DNA of 64,000 nt, taken from Sistotremastrum niveocremeum HHB9708 (Eukaryota; Basidiomycota; Agaricomycetes; Sistotremastrales; Sistotremastraceae). The translations under genes and the position numbers were made by a program. The stretch covers positions 280,133 to 344,132 of the forward strand of contig KV419431.1 in assembly GCA_001630475.1 (NCBI GenBank), read 5' to 3'. Position 1 is the stretch's first letter. Each line of letters opens with the position of its first letter. A model generated the notes under the pieces. That model was given only the letters and a program-made list of their open reading frames with translations, made no database searches and was not told the origin of the DNA. Shown one piece after another: positions 1 to 10,422 of the stretch.

Positions 1-68
1 TGGTGCTCTTAATTTACACTACACGGGCGGAATATATACATGTACATTTTCCTTTCCATCCACATTAC

Positions 69-644
69 TCACCCCTCGGCCTCGAGATCTTCGTCGCCCT
101 GCGCTTCTCCAAACTCGACACTTTCCGGAAACCACCCATAAGTCCTCAAATTAACTCTACCACCTCCATCATTTCCCCCCTCCAGTCCGACTTCCCCACC
201 AGTGACTTCGATACCCTCGGCTTCTAGTTCATCTCGTTGACGTCGAGCACCTGACGTTCCGGGTCCGCGGGAAGATATTTGACCGGAGGAAGATATTACA
301 CGAAACCAGGGAAGATTGGATTGAGGGTCTAGGTATTTTAGGGCTGTACTTGGAAATGGAATCAGTCGATTTGGATGGCATGGGCAGAAGCTGTTGCGGC
401 TGACCTTGACCTACGTGTCGTGAATGACGAGGCATGCCTACTAATTTAGCAATGTGGCCTGCTTTATGTGAGACCTTGTGTAATGCGAAGCTTCAAGATG
501 TTCGTTGACTGACCATAGCTTGTCACTTTGCCTGGTGGTATCTGTCTTACGACTCGATAGACCTATGCTCGGATTCAGGTTTAGGTCGCGGTCAAAGGAA
601 ATATATCTTAGACTTACAGCTGCATGAAATTCAGCCGCATCCAT
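69..644 (-). CDS. Alkyltransferase-like (ATL) DNA repair protein, MGMT family
   Basis: ATL proteins bind O6-alkylguanine in DNA and pass it to nucleotide excision repair; they do not transfer the alkyl group. Four exons can be read. Exon 1 (618-644) starts MDAAEFHAA. The next reads VYRVVRQIPPGKVTSYG, then GHIAKLVGMPRHSRHVGQ, and the last exon carries NLPWFRVISSSGQISSRGPG and ends near TYGWFPE plus a short acidic tail. These blocks match the MGMT DNA-binding fold, including the arginine-finger helix (RHSRHVGQ). The PCHRV active-site motif of true methyltransferases reads PWFRV here: the acceptor cysteine is tryptophan, the mark of ATLs, and the usual histidine is phenylalanine. Its start lies about 50 bp from an unused ATG on the other strand, and the Smr gene diverges from it. 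Confident in the family; exon joins are inferred. Confidence 0.85.
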
Positions 645-856
645 CCAAGACTGTGCGGTCAGGACTAACACGAGTCAAAACGAATGCGCCTGGATGAATC
701 GAAACAGAATAAACGATATAATAAACGCCCATCGGAACCGCAACGCAACGGCGATTACGGAATCCTGTCCCGATCCGATTTTACCCGAACCACCTCTCCT
801 CGTCTGCAACGACCATTTCTCGAGCTTGCTCTTAAATCAATATACATGCTACCATT

Positions 857-1707
857 ATGACATGGTGGTCAACGTCCATCCGTAACACTTCACGGCATAT
901 TCCATCGTCTACATCCATCCCTGGTCAAATTTCAGGTCCACCGACACGATTTATCAAGAAGACACTTCCGTCATCGATTTTGGAATGGAGACATAGAGCT
1001 AATGAGGAGGGTGAGATGGTGGCGAAGTTTCTTGAGGAGGCCAGAGAGGAGTTCAGGAATGGGAGGAAGGGTATGGCTAGTAATGTACCCCCCTATTTTG
1101 TTGAAATGGAATAAGACGATGATGCTGCATGATGATAGTTGAAAGATCAAGCGAGGGAACGAAGAGAGCTGCAAGATGCTCATAATGAACGTGCTGCTTG
1201 TGCCATATTCAACTTCTACAACCCCGATTATCCAATCGATGCGGATGTCATCCCTGTGGACTTCAACCCAGATTCTCCGAACGTCTCGCTCGAGCCTTCA
1301 TCTTCCCCAGCAACCCCCCCAGATGTAGCAGATGCACTAGGAACAGTAGATCTTCATGGTCTATTTGTTTCTGAAGCTTTATTCTACTCCCGACGCCATC
1401 TGCACTTATGTCTCTCGCATTCCATCGGCAGTACACAATTCATAACAGGCCGCGGGTCAAATCGCACAGGGAAGATCAAGCCAGCTATCAAAGAGTGGCT
1501 ATTGGATGAACAACGGAGACGAAGAGAGGCAGGCGATCAAGGCAGGTTCTTTGTGCGAGATGAGAGCATGAATTGGCAGTTTGGCGGTCTGAAATACTTG
1601 ACGAGGCAAGGAGAGCCAAATGCAGAGCTTGATGCTACGATCAGTACGTCTTTTGTCGTTGCGTTTGAAACCTGAATTGCTAATAGCTCGTAGCCGTCTT
1701 ATTATAG
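857..1707 (+). CDS. DUF1771-Smr domain protein
   Basis: Smr domains are small nucleic-acid-binding or nicking domains, here preceded by the DUF1771 helical region as in eukaryotic Smr proteins. Exon 1 runs to 1084, then exons 1139-1643 and 1694-1707. The DUF1771 stretch spans the first intron (RANEEGEMVAKFLEEAREEF, then ERRELQDAHNERAACAIFNF). The Smr core begins VDLHGLFVSEALFY, the LDxH motif, and has the glycine-rich signature ITGRGSNRTGKIKPAI. After a last intron the protein ends TITVLL, a typical Smr final strand. The start is not settled: 857 is the first ATG of the open frame, but a good acceptor at 935 could join an upstream exon. No regulatory signal was seen. Confidence 0.75.
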
Positions 1708-2953
1708 CGCCCTCTTCACTCGAGCTCCAGAGTCACGACCCAGAATGCAGATGATGTACGACATCATAGCTACATCATTAATAACCCGGAATACAGCCTA
1801 GTGGCCAGAGCAGCTCCTAGGGCGAGCCAAGCACTCTCAGGATTTGCGGAACGGAACTTCCGCACAGGTAATGAGTTCCGTCAAAGTTTCACGGTGCTCT
1901 TGTGACGGAACTCTGTTACATTCTGGGGTGGAGATGTTGAGACCGGATGGGCGGTAGGCTGTGCACAGGGAGAGGCCCGCCGTGCGTCTTTCACGCGCCA
2001 GGGGCGAGGCCAAGAGCGTTATTCGGGGGTGGCATTCAGCAAGGAGGGTTGTATACACTATATATGCAGGTTGTGCATACCGTAGCCTAGTTCCTGGAGT
2101 CGGCAATAGAGGTGTGAGAGCGAACGAGAAGCCTGAGAGTCAGTTTGAGCTGTAATTTGAAATAAGCGCAAGCATTCTGGGGTTGGATTAGGCTCCGGAC
2201 AAGATAATCATGCTCCGAGGATCAACTCCCATAGGTCGTGAGGCACTTTGTTGAGATGATTTGCGATGAGCAGTGTTATGAAAGAGCCGTGTTCAGTAGA
2301 TCGCCGCGGATACTAGCTGGTTGGAAGACGAGAAGAGCCTGGGCGTTATCAAGATATCCGCAAAAACGACGACAAGTGAGCGGCCGAGATTTTCAAACCA
2401 GGACGACGCGTTCAGAAAACTTGGGTTGAAGTTGGCTGTTGCCTATTAGAGACGATGAGCAGGAAAAAGGGAGCAAGAGAGGGCCTAGGGGCGTTGCTGA
2501 TTGGTGCGGCCGAGGTGTAGATATACGGAGTAGAAGACTCGTGACGATGAGCTCGAGATATAATTGAACGCAACGTTGCGCGTGCTTGGTTCGGTCGTGC
2601 TCGTCGTGTCGTCTGCGTGATCCCGTCGCCTCCCCGCCTGACCTGCCCACTGGAATAAAGAGCTCAAAGACGACACACGCGTTCCGTGCTCGTTCCCGCA
2701 CCTGCATCCGTTTCCGTCAGAGGCCGCGGCGACGGTGGCTGCATGTGATAGCATTATCAGAATAGGCAGAAGAGGGCTCACAGCGAGTTTATCAGAGAGC
2801 AGTACGTACGGACTGTCCCGGCTCAGTGGTGGGGCAAAACGGAACGGCTATGGGATGCAAAATATTATAAGACCTCGGATCCTGCAGGCTCCTCCTTTTC
2901 TTTTCCCCAGACTACCAACCCCCACTCAGCTTCGACACTCATCCTCAACCACC
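1708..2953. other. Gene-free stretch upstream of PCK1
   Basis: No reading frame here shows a recognisable family or a convincing exon set. It probably holds the 3' end of the Smr transcript and the PCK1 promoter. Open frames on both strands overlap each other and look like chance. Confidence 0.5.
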
Positions 2954-4962
2954 ATGGCCCCTTTCACCTCCAACCAACGTTTCCTTCAGACCCCTTATAT
3001 CACCCCCCATATACTCCATAATACCTATGCTGCTACCCAGGAATCAGACAGATATAATCATCGTCAGTTCTTTCCTTTTTAGTCGCAAAATTTTCTTCCG
3101 TTGTCATCGTCATCTGGTCCTCATCATCATGTCTCACTTGCAGTTCTTGGTCGCGACCTCGAGTACTTTTCTCAGGCGGGCTTTGACATGGACAAAGTCG
3201 CCTTGAAGCGCAATGCTCCACCTGCTCAGCTCTACGAAGATGCCGTCAGGAACGAAGGCGCCATCATCTCCTCCACCGGTGCCCTCATCAACTTCTCTGG
3301 CAAGAAGACTGGTCGCTCGCCCAAAGACAAGCGCATCGTCTATGAAGACACCTCCAAGGATCATATCTGGTGGGGGAGCGTCAACATCAAGATGGACGAA
3401 CACACCTTCGAGATTAATCGCGAGCGTGCCATCGATTATCTCAACACGAGGGATCTGGTGTACGTCTTTGATGGATATGCGGGATGGGATCCCAAGTACC
3501 GTATCAAAGTTCGCGTCGTCTGTGCTCGCGCATACCATGCACTCTTTATGGTGCGTTTTTTCTTACTGTTTCTTCTATTACGACCTCTACTGACGTAATG
3601 TCTCAGAATAATATGCTTATACGTCCTACTGAAGAAGAGCTCAAAAACTTTGGCGAGCCCGATTTCATCATCTACAACGCTGGTCAATTCCCAGCGAATC
3701 GCTTCACCAAAGGCATGACTTCGACCACATCGGTCGAAATCAACTTCAAGCGTATGGAAATGGTCATTCTCGGAACGGAATATGCAGGCGAAATGAAAAA
3801 GGGTATCTTCTCTGTTATGGTACGCATCGATCTTATCTGTTCATCATCAAATCTCAATTGACGTATTCCCTCCCAGCACTACCTCCAACCCGTCAAATTC
3901 GGTCAGCTGTCTCTCCACTCTTCCGCCAATGTCGGTATAGAGAAAGGCGACGTCACACTATTCTTCGGATTGTCGGGAACCGGAAAAACGTAAGCTCCCG
4001 ATAAACCCGACAAAGCCCTCGGCTAACAATTTCTTCCGCTTTTTGCCTCGGACTCTCGGATGGATTGCTTGATTGCTCTCGACAACAGTACACTTTCCGC
4101 GGATCCTCATCGTCAACTTATAGGCGACGACGAACACGTCTGGTCTGATACTGGCGTCTTCAACATCGAAGGTGGCTGCTACGCGAAATGTATCAATCTT
4201 TCTCCACAGAAAGAACCTGAGATCTATGCTGCTATCCGCTTCGGATCGATTCTCGAGAACGTCGTCTATGATCCTATCTCTCGCTCACCGGATTATAATG
4301 ACGTTTCTATCACTGAGAACACTCGTTGCGCCTATCCTATCGAGTTCATCCCTAACGCTAAAATTCCCTGTGTCGCCGATCAACAACCCTCTAACATCAT
4401 CATGCTCACATGCGATGCTTACGGCGTCCTTCCACCCGTCTCCCGATTAACTCCTGAACAAGCGTCCTATCACTTCTTGGCAGGATATACATCCAAGACA
4501 CCCGGAACGGAAGACGGCGTTCTCGAGCCCATTCCCACATTCTCCACATGTTATTCAGCGCCTTTCATCGTTCTTCATCCAGGAAGATACGCATCTATGC
4601 TCGCTGAACGAATGGCTAAACATAACGTCGATTGTTGGCTCATCAACACCGGCTGGACGGGCGGTAAATTCGGTGGATCAGGAAAGAGATGTCCTTTGCC
4701 TGTGACGCGCCGAATCGTCGATGCGGTTCATTCGGGTGAATTGAAGAATGCGGAGTTTGAGACTTTCGGCGTGTTTGGATTGCAAGTGCCTAAGGCTCTG
4801 GAGGGAGTTCCGAGGGAGTTGTTGAATCCTTCGTTGGCTTGGAGTGATAAGCAGGCGTTTGAGCGAGAGGTGAGGAAGTTGGCGGGCATGTTCAATAAGG
4901 CGTTTGCGTTGTACGAGAAGGATGTGGATGAGAAGGTTAGAGCTGCTGGACCTCAATTGTAA
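2954..4962 (+). CDS. PCK1: Phosphoenolpyruvate carboxykinase (ATP)
   Basis: It converts oxaloacetate and ATP to phosphoenolpyruvate, the committing step of gluconeogenesis, in the cytosol. Five exons are proposed: 2954-3062, 3144-3550, 3607-3819, 3877-3989 and 4089-4962, giving about 571 residues, normal for the family. Motifs in order: [45 protein letters not shown], the substrate-site [14 protein letters not shown], the P-loop [14 protein letters not shown] split by intron 4, the metal/ATP site [38 protein letters not shown] and TGWTGGKFG near the C-terminus. No active-site residue is missing. The first exon ([10 protein letters not shown]...) is less certain: its 81-base intron has a good acceptor and keeps frame, but the N-terminus varies in this family. 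The gene is followed by a gene for a small secreted protein. Confidence 0.95.
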
Positions 4963-5450
4963 GAATTTGGAAAAATCTGTTGTATGTTAGTTTTCTTTTC
5001 CCTTTTTTCATCTGTTTCAGTACCATCTTGTTCGTCTGTTTCCATTTTTTCTCTTGCTCTCCTTGGTTTGCAGAATCTACATACATGTGATATTAGCGAT
5101 AGTTACACTAATTGACGAACACGATAAACCATAGCCAACGAAACCCAGACAGCTGTGCGACGAGTCTTTCATGCCTAGATCCAGAAATCTCTTGGCAGTC
5201 GAAGATTGTACACATGGGAACAGCGCATTACCGAGCCCTGTGGACGAACCTCGCGAGTTGTCTGATCGCGCGGTAAGCGTTGTAGTCTGGACCAAAGGCT
5301 ATTTAGACTATCAGACTGATCCCGCTCAATGGCCTCATCTACGAAGATTATCGGTGCTCGTTCCTGGGGTACCGCGTGGTAACTGGTAGCCCTTCAGAGA
5401 TAAAGAGAGATGTGACCGCGAGTCAACTGCCTAGAATCATCTTGAGAATC

Positions 5451-5741
5451 ATGAAACTTCCCGCAACATTGACGATTGTCGCGGCTTTATTCGCTGTGGC
5501 ACAAGCAAGCTGCGTCTTCAGCGGGACTCCAGCACAAGTAAGATTGACCTCGTTATAAATGATTCCGAGTCTTATGTTTTGAATCAGTGTCCGATCTGGT
5601 GTGCGGCGTGCTGTAAAGCAAATCCAAACGATCCGGAGTGTCTGAATGGCAGGCCATCGCCTTGTACAGCTGACTGTGGTGAGTTGGTTTTCTGATAGTG
5701 ATAATTTGAAGGATTCAATAGTGCTTGCAGAACGTCTATAA
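5451..5741 (+). CDS. Small secreted cysteine-rich protein 1
   Basis: Not a named family that I recognise. Exons 5451-5537, 5588-5678 and a very short third exon (from 5722 or 5731 to 5741). The N-terminus MKLPATLTIVAALFAVAQAS is a signal peptide with likely cleavage after AQA. The mature peptide is under 50 residues. Its cysteine pattern is C-x10-C-x3-C-x2-CC-x8-C-x7-C-x3-C. Intron 1 lies just before the CxxxC block (phase 0) and intron 2 one base after the last cysteine codon (donor GTGAGT). The gene about 1 kb downstream repeats both the cysteine block and the intron plan, so the two form a local family. Possible roles are effector, antimicrobial or signalling peptide; the sequence does not decide. 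Confidence 0.65.
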
Positions 5742-6721
5742 GGTCCTGATCGAAGTCATAAAGTCACCCGAGTACAGCTGGTGAAGGTTGGCTTTGCAAC
5801 TACGTGCATGAAGTGCCAGCAACATCGGCGTGCGAAGGTATACGTTGGGGACTGGGGATTAACTTGAAAAACTTCGGGGGATGAATATAGAGATTAAGAT
5901 AAGCAGCATATAGCGCCGCTTATGTAACAAGCACGCATCGTGAGACCGAACTGTGCGGCATCAGTAGATATAGAACTGAACGTGCATACACTTGTACTGC
6001 CAAGGAGTAGGATGGGACGTCAAAAATTAACATGTGATAATTCTTTATGCCTCACGAGACCACTCTGCACTAGCTCTCCAGAGTCGTGAGGACGTCCAAC
6101 GAGTCGGCGAGGATGTTGGAGCTCCGAGTCTAAGGCGAGCATTTGGGCAGGTTATGGGCAGCCATTTTGATACTGAAGGGGATAGTAATCTTTCGGGTTC
6201 AATTGACTGATATAAGAGCATATTTATAAAGAGGCGAACAGGAGGCATGAGCAGTGCATTCTACAGACGAAGTGGTCGATGTGATCGGAGTTGGAGGAGG
6301 GCAAAACACCGAGCCGAGTGCTCGGAGTTAAATCTCCGAACCTGTCCTAAGGTCTTCATCCATTCTCTTGTGCGTTGAACTTGTCTTATGGCTGACACAT
6401 GATTCCAGTGGTGATTGTATGGTGATATCAAGACTCAGGATCCAATAAAAAGTTCTATTATTAGAGCCTAGGCATTTATGCGAGACACGGCCCGGCCTCC
6501 CAGTGGGAAAGCCTGAACATTTTCATCCTATGTTCGTTTCCTTAACTTGATGCCGTTGCGCTCTAAAGCCACTCTATCAATGACCCTATGGTCATGAGAA
6601 GAGGTGATCCAAAATATCCACCATGCCTCAGAATATACAAGACGTTTAGGATGCCGCTGCAAACCTGTGTACTGCACGGACCCTCATCTATCACTCAACC
6701 ATACTCGCACCGACTTGAGCT
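5742..6721. other. Spacer between the two cysteine-rich genes
   Basis: No gene or repeat was recognised here. It presumably contains the promoter of the second small secreted protein. Confidence 0.4.
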
Positions 6722-7025
6722 ATGAAGCCTTCTGTATATCTGTTTGTGATGCTTCAGTTTGGGCTATTTTCATCGGTACTCTCTCAATGCGGCATTATAT
6801 CAACCGACCGTGCTGTTAGTATATTCGAGCGGACGTCCAGATATCCCCGATATCTTACTGAAGCTACACCTAGGTATGCGCACACGGCTGCCACACTTGC
6901 TGTGAAGAATTTCCGACTGCTGTCGAATGTGAGGACGGCACCTGTGTTTCCGCCTGCCGTGAGTCTTTTCGCCTTCTTGTTAATGGCTTGCTGCGAGGCC
7001 TCACATGATGATAGTGATGGGATAA
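6722..7025 (+). CDS. Small secreted cysteine-rich protein 2
   Basis: Exons 6722-6814, 6874-6958 and 7015-7025. The N-terminus MKPSVYLFVMLQFGLFSSVLS is a signal peptide. The mature part carries C-x9-C-x3-C-x2-CC-x8-C-x4-C-x3-C (CAHGCHTCCEEFPTAVEC in the core). The block C-x3-C-x2-CC-x8-C is the same as in the gene upstream, the first intron sits at the same place (phase 0), and the second again uses GTGAGT one base after the last cysteine codon. The two are therefore tandem paralogues that have diverged strongly except at cysteines. If intron 2 is retained the frame stays open to a TGA at 7006-7008, so the exact C-terminus is uncertain. Function unknown. Confidence 0.65.
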
Positions 7026-7264
7026 GAAGTGATTCGTGTCCTCGATCGCAGTAAAATCATCATTTCTTCTCAGTCCGATAGTACATGAGAGGCAGGACAT
7101 ATGTGTCGTGCCAATCAAATTCCTACCTCCGCTCACGGTGATCAGACCTTAGAGGCTACCAGCTATCATGTCCGAAAATTTTCTTTCTCTTTGTACACTT
7201 GATCGAAACATGAATCCAGCTCTCATCGTCAACGTTATGCGCACACTCATACACTTATTGAACC

Positions 7265-9564
7265 TCAGAAAATTATCTGTTCATCTGCGAGAGCGCTCAT
7301 CGCTTCCCCTAGTTTCGCGGTCATACGTTGACTGCGAGGGACCAATCGACATTGAAAGGGTTTTGGATGGCTAAAATTTCGTCAGATCTGTTTCCGAGAT
7401 GCCGCAATGAATGTAATGCTTACCTGACTGTCGCGGTCACATAATTGAGATCCGGTAGGATCTCCTGACCTGTTTCGTCGAGTGGCAAACAAATATCATA
7501 AACGGAGAGCAGCGTGGCAGCTGTGATCCATACGGTGGCCAAGGCGAAATCTTGGCCCGGACAAATCCTATGGACAGACGTTGGATTTCATCTTCAGAAA
7601 GTAATTCTTAGCTCGTCACCTTCGACCAAATCCAAATATGATCTCTTCGGGATCGCAGACGTCATCGCGTAGAGAGACTTTGTCCTCGATTTCCTTTAAA
7701 AATCGGCTCGGATTGAAAACTGAAGGATCGGGATATTCTTGAGGATTATGACACATGCCCCTGCGATCCTCATTATGATTTCAGCCCCAACTTCATAGAA
7801 GAATAGCACGCACCAAGCGTTGAAAATGACCATAGTATTTCTCGGAATGAAAGACCCTTGGTATATATCATCCTCTGTGGAACTGTGTGGAATACCTTGA
7901 GAAGGTCAAATTTCTATCCAAGTTCGCATTCCTGGTGAATCCAACTTACCGAGAGGAATGGGTGGCTTCCATCTAAGAGTTGTGAGAGGATCATTAGACG
8001 TATCAGAACCGCGAAGGTTACCGTATCGTTTCTTTGACAGTGGCAGAGAGCAAAGGAAGAGAGTCCCGATCCTGTAACGTGGGAAGTCTTTCTCCACCAA
8101 GGAGGGTGTCCAACTCTTTTTGTATCTGTCGCTGGATGTCTGGATGGAGCATCATCGCAATCGCAAAGCTATCGATAGCAGCGACGGTCTACAATCAAGG
8201 TAATTCACTCAGTTCTACGGAAAATACTGAAAACATACTGTATCGGCACCACCTTAATCAAAATGAAAAGTAAGTGTCTATCGAACAGAGCTTGTTGAAC
8301 ATGTTCTTACCTATGTATATGATAGCAGTGACGGCGGAAATGAACCTCTCATCTTTAATGTCTCCGTCTGGGAGCGTGTTTTCTTCCATGAGACGCGTGA
8401 GGATGGACGGTTTGGTTTCGCCTTTGAGCTGTGATGCTGTCAGATAGGATGTTAGCCCTCGTTCACACCACTCACGGCCTTTTCTTTAACGATATAGTAT
8501 GGACTCAAGCACACATCATAAGCAGCTTGCTTCAGGTTTGCCATGTTCTTGGCAAAGCGGGTTCCAAACAAAACGTAAGGAAGTTTTCCCACTAATTTGA
8601 GAGAGTTCAGCTTGTCTCCAGTCCATTATAATTATCCTGGCTCACGTATCGGGAAGATGTCAATGGGGTGAGCCCCTAATGTTCCGAGGACAACAGTACT
8701 GCGGACTGCATTTTCGACGTTGTTGATCCATTCATCATTTTCGCCCTTGACTATGTAATAAGGTCAATAGAGAGCATATAAGCACGGGGAGACAAAACCT
8801 TCGTATCCATATGCCAACAGCATCACCGTAGCGCCAACATACCTAAGATCAGTTTAAATCTATTCAGTGTGATGATTTCGAAACACGAAGGTACACTGAC
8901 ATCCGATTCAAGGACTGGAACTTCTGAGTTTGGGTCAGGAGATCATGAGCCAAAGATCGAGCGTGTTTTGTGAGAATGCCATGGTAATTTCTTGTTGCAG
9001 ATGGATTGAAGAATTGGTGTAGCATTCTGCGTTGGGTGAGGAATGCATCTCCATAGGGGACGATTGGAAGCATAAAGTCCCAACCACCGCTGCGACAAGT
9101 TCAGTCTCTGAATCCGCTCAAGAACTACGCCTGCGCCTCACTAATCACGGATAAGAGGCAGGTCGGGGCGGGACGAATATATAGCCCCTCGTTTATTCAA
9201 GAGCTCTGCCGCGGCGTCAAACGAGTTGATGATGACAATGTTCTTGCCCAGAACACGGAGCCCAGTGATCGGACCTGCCATGAAGCGAATGGTCATCATC
9301 TCGCTCCTGCACGAAACAGAGAACAGACGAACCGAACTCTTTGGCCCACTCCGAAAATTGGTGCCATTGATTTGCCGCTGGCAACTGGAGAGCATTTCCC
9401 AATAATGGAACACCTTTCGGCCCTTTGGGATAGGGTAGGTCTTCGGGATTTGTCTTCAGTTTTCTAGATGTTCGATATACGTAGATGAGGCTTGCTATAA
9501 TGAGCCCAACGATCCATGAGACATTAGTTTGAGTGAGATGTGCCAGTATTTCTGTGACAGCCAT
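7265..9564 (-). CDS. Cytochrome P450 monooxygenase 1
   Basis: Membrane-anchored microsomal P450. The start MAVTEILAHLTQTNVSW is followed by a hydrophobic anchor (IVGLIIASLIYVY) and the proline hinge LPYPKGPKGVPLLGN. Further blocks are RRMLHQFFNPSATRNYH (helix C region), GADT before TVAAIDSF in helix I, KETIR (ExxR), WKPPIPLG, and the haem loop FGFGRRICPGQDFA, split by an intron just before ICPG. The C-terminus is HPKPFQCRLVPRSQRM. The gene is broken by a dozen or so small introns, and no frame break was found. It is a close paralogue of P450-2 at 16.3 kb, with the same N-terminal and haem-region layout. Substrate unknown; the family in this clade includes many orphan oxidases of secondary or xenobiotic metabolism. 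Confidence 0.9.
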
Positions 9565-10422
9565 AGTACACTGGATTCGTCAAAATAGGAGCTGCTTCGA
9601 CAAGGATGAACAGCGGTGAAGGCGAGCATGGTGTGGGAGCCTCGTAGTAATAAGATATTGTTTGCCATTCAGTCAAATTCAGACAAGAGGTAGTAGATGG
9701 GAAAACAGGACAGGGGGTCAGCCCGTTCCGCATGCAATAGAAGGGACCATCCTATATCACGCTGATCCGGTAATACGTGTACAGGGAGTTGGGGAGGACT
9801 TAAGTTCAATTTTCGGAGCCGAAGATGGCGGAGTTCGGATGATTTTATTTCCTTCTTAGGGTTTTCGCTTCCTGAATTTGGAAGGAACTGATTTACAGTT
9901 GTAAGCGCCGTCGTGGAAGCAGATCAAGATCTTCGATGCGATGTCATTTCCATGGCCACTGTGCCCAGCTCATTAGATAGCATCTACTCACAAGTGGTTC
10001 ACAGCGACGTCGACAAGCACACGAGGCGGGCCGCCCCTGGGAAGCACCAATTGCATGCGAGAGAAGCACAACTTCAGGCTGGAATGCCGATTTGCGAGGG
10101 TTTGAGATCAATGACCTAATCGTTTATCTTATCACGGCCCATGGTTTCTGTACTCAGGTCTGGATGAACAATACGGGGAACTCTGAATATGCGTTGATCG
10201 TGCCTTCTGCGGAACCCGCGGCCGCGAACCACGAACCCCGCACGACCTCGCACGACCTGTCCCCCTATTACCCTTCCTATTGATTAGTCAATTCAGCTCG
10301 ATTTGGGAGGTACTGTGCTACTACTATTACAACAAGCAAAGATATCGTACAAGATGTCGGTTAGGTATATAATACTGTACACAAAGCGACCAATTCAGAT
10401 CTAAACAAGCAATAGCAAGGGT
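9565..10422. other. Gene-free stretch between P450-1 and MCM2
   Basis: Holds the P450-1 promoter side and the MCM2 3' end. No gene or repeat was recognised. Confidence 0.4.

Noticed and set aside
694-885. Plus-strand frame beginning ATG before the Smr gene
   Set aside because: Its frame could not be spliced to the DUF1771 exon without breaking phase, and it resembles nothing known.
1837-2781. Overlapping frames on both strands upstream of PCK1
   Set aside because: No motif, no exon pattern, and mutual overlap; likely chance.
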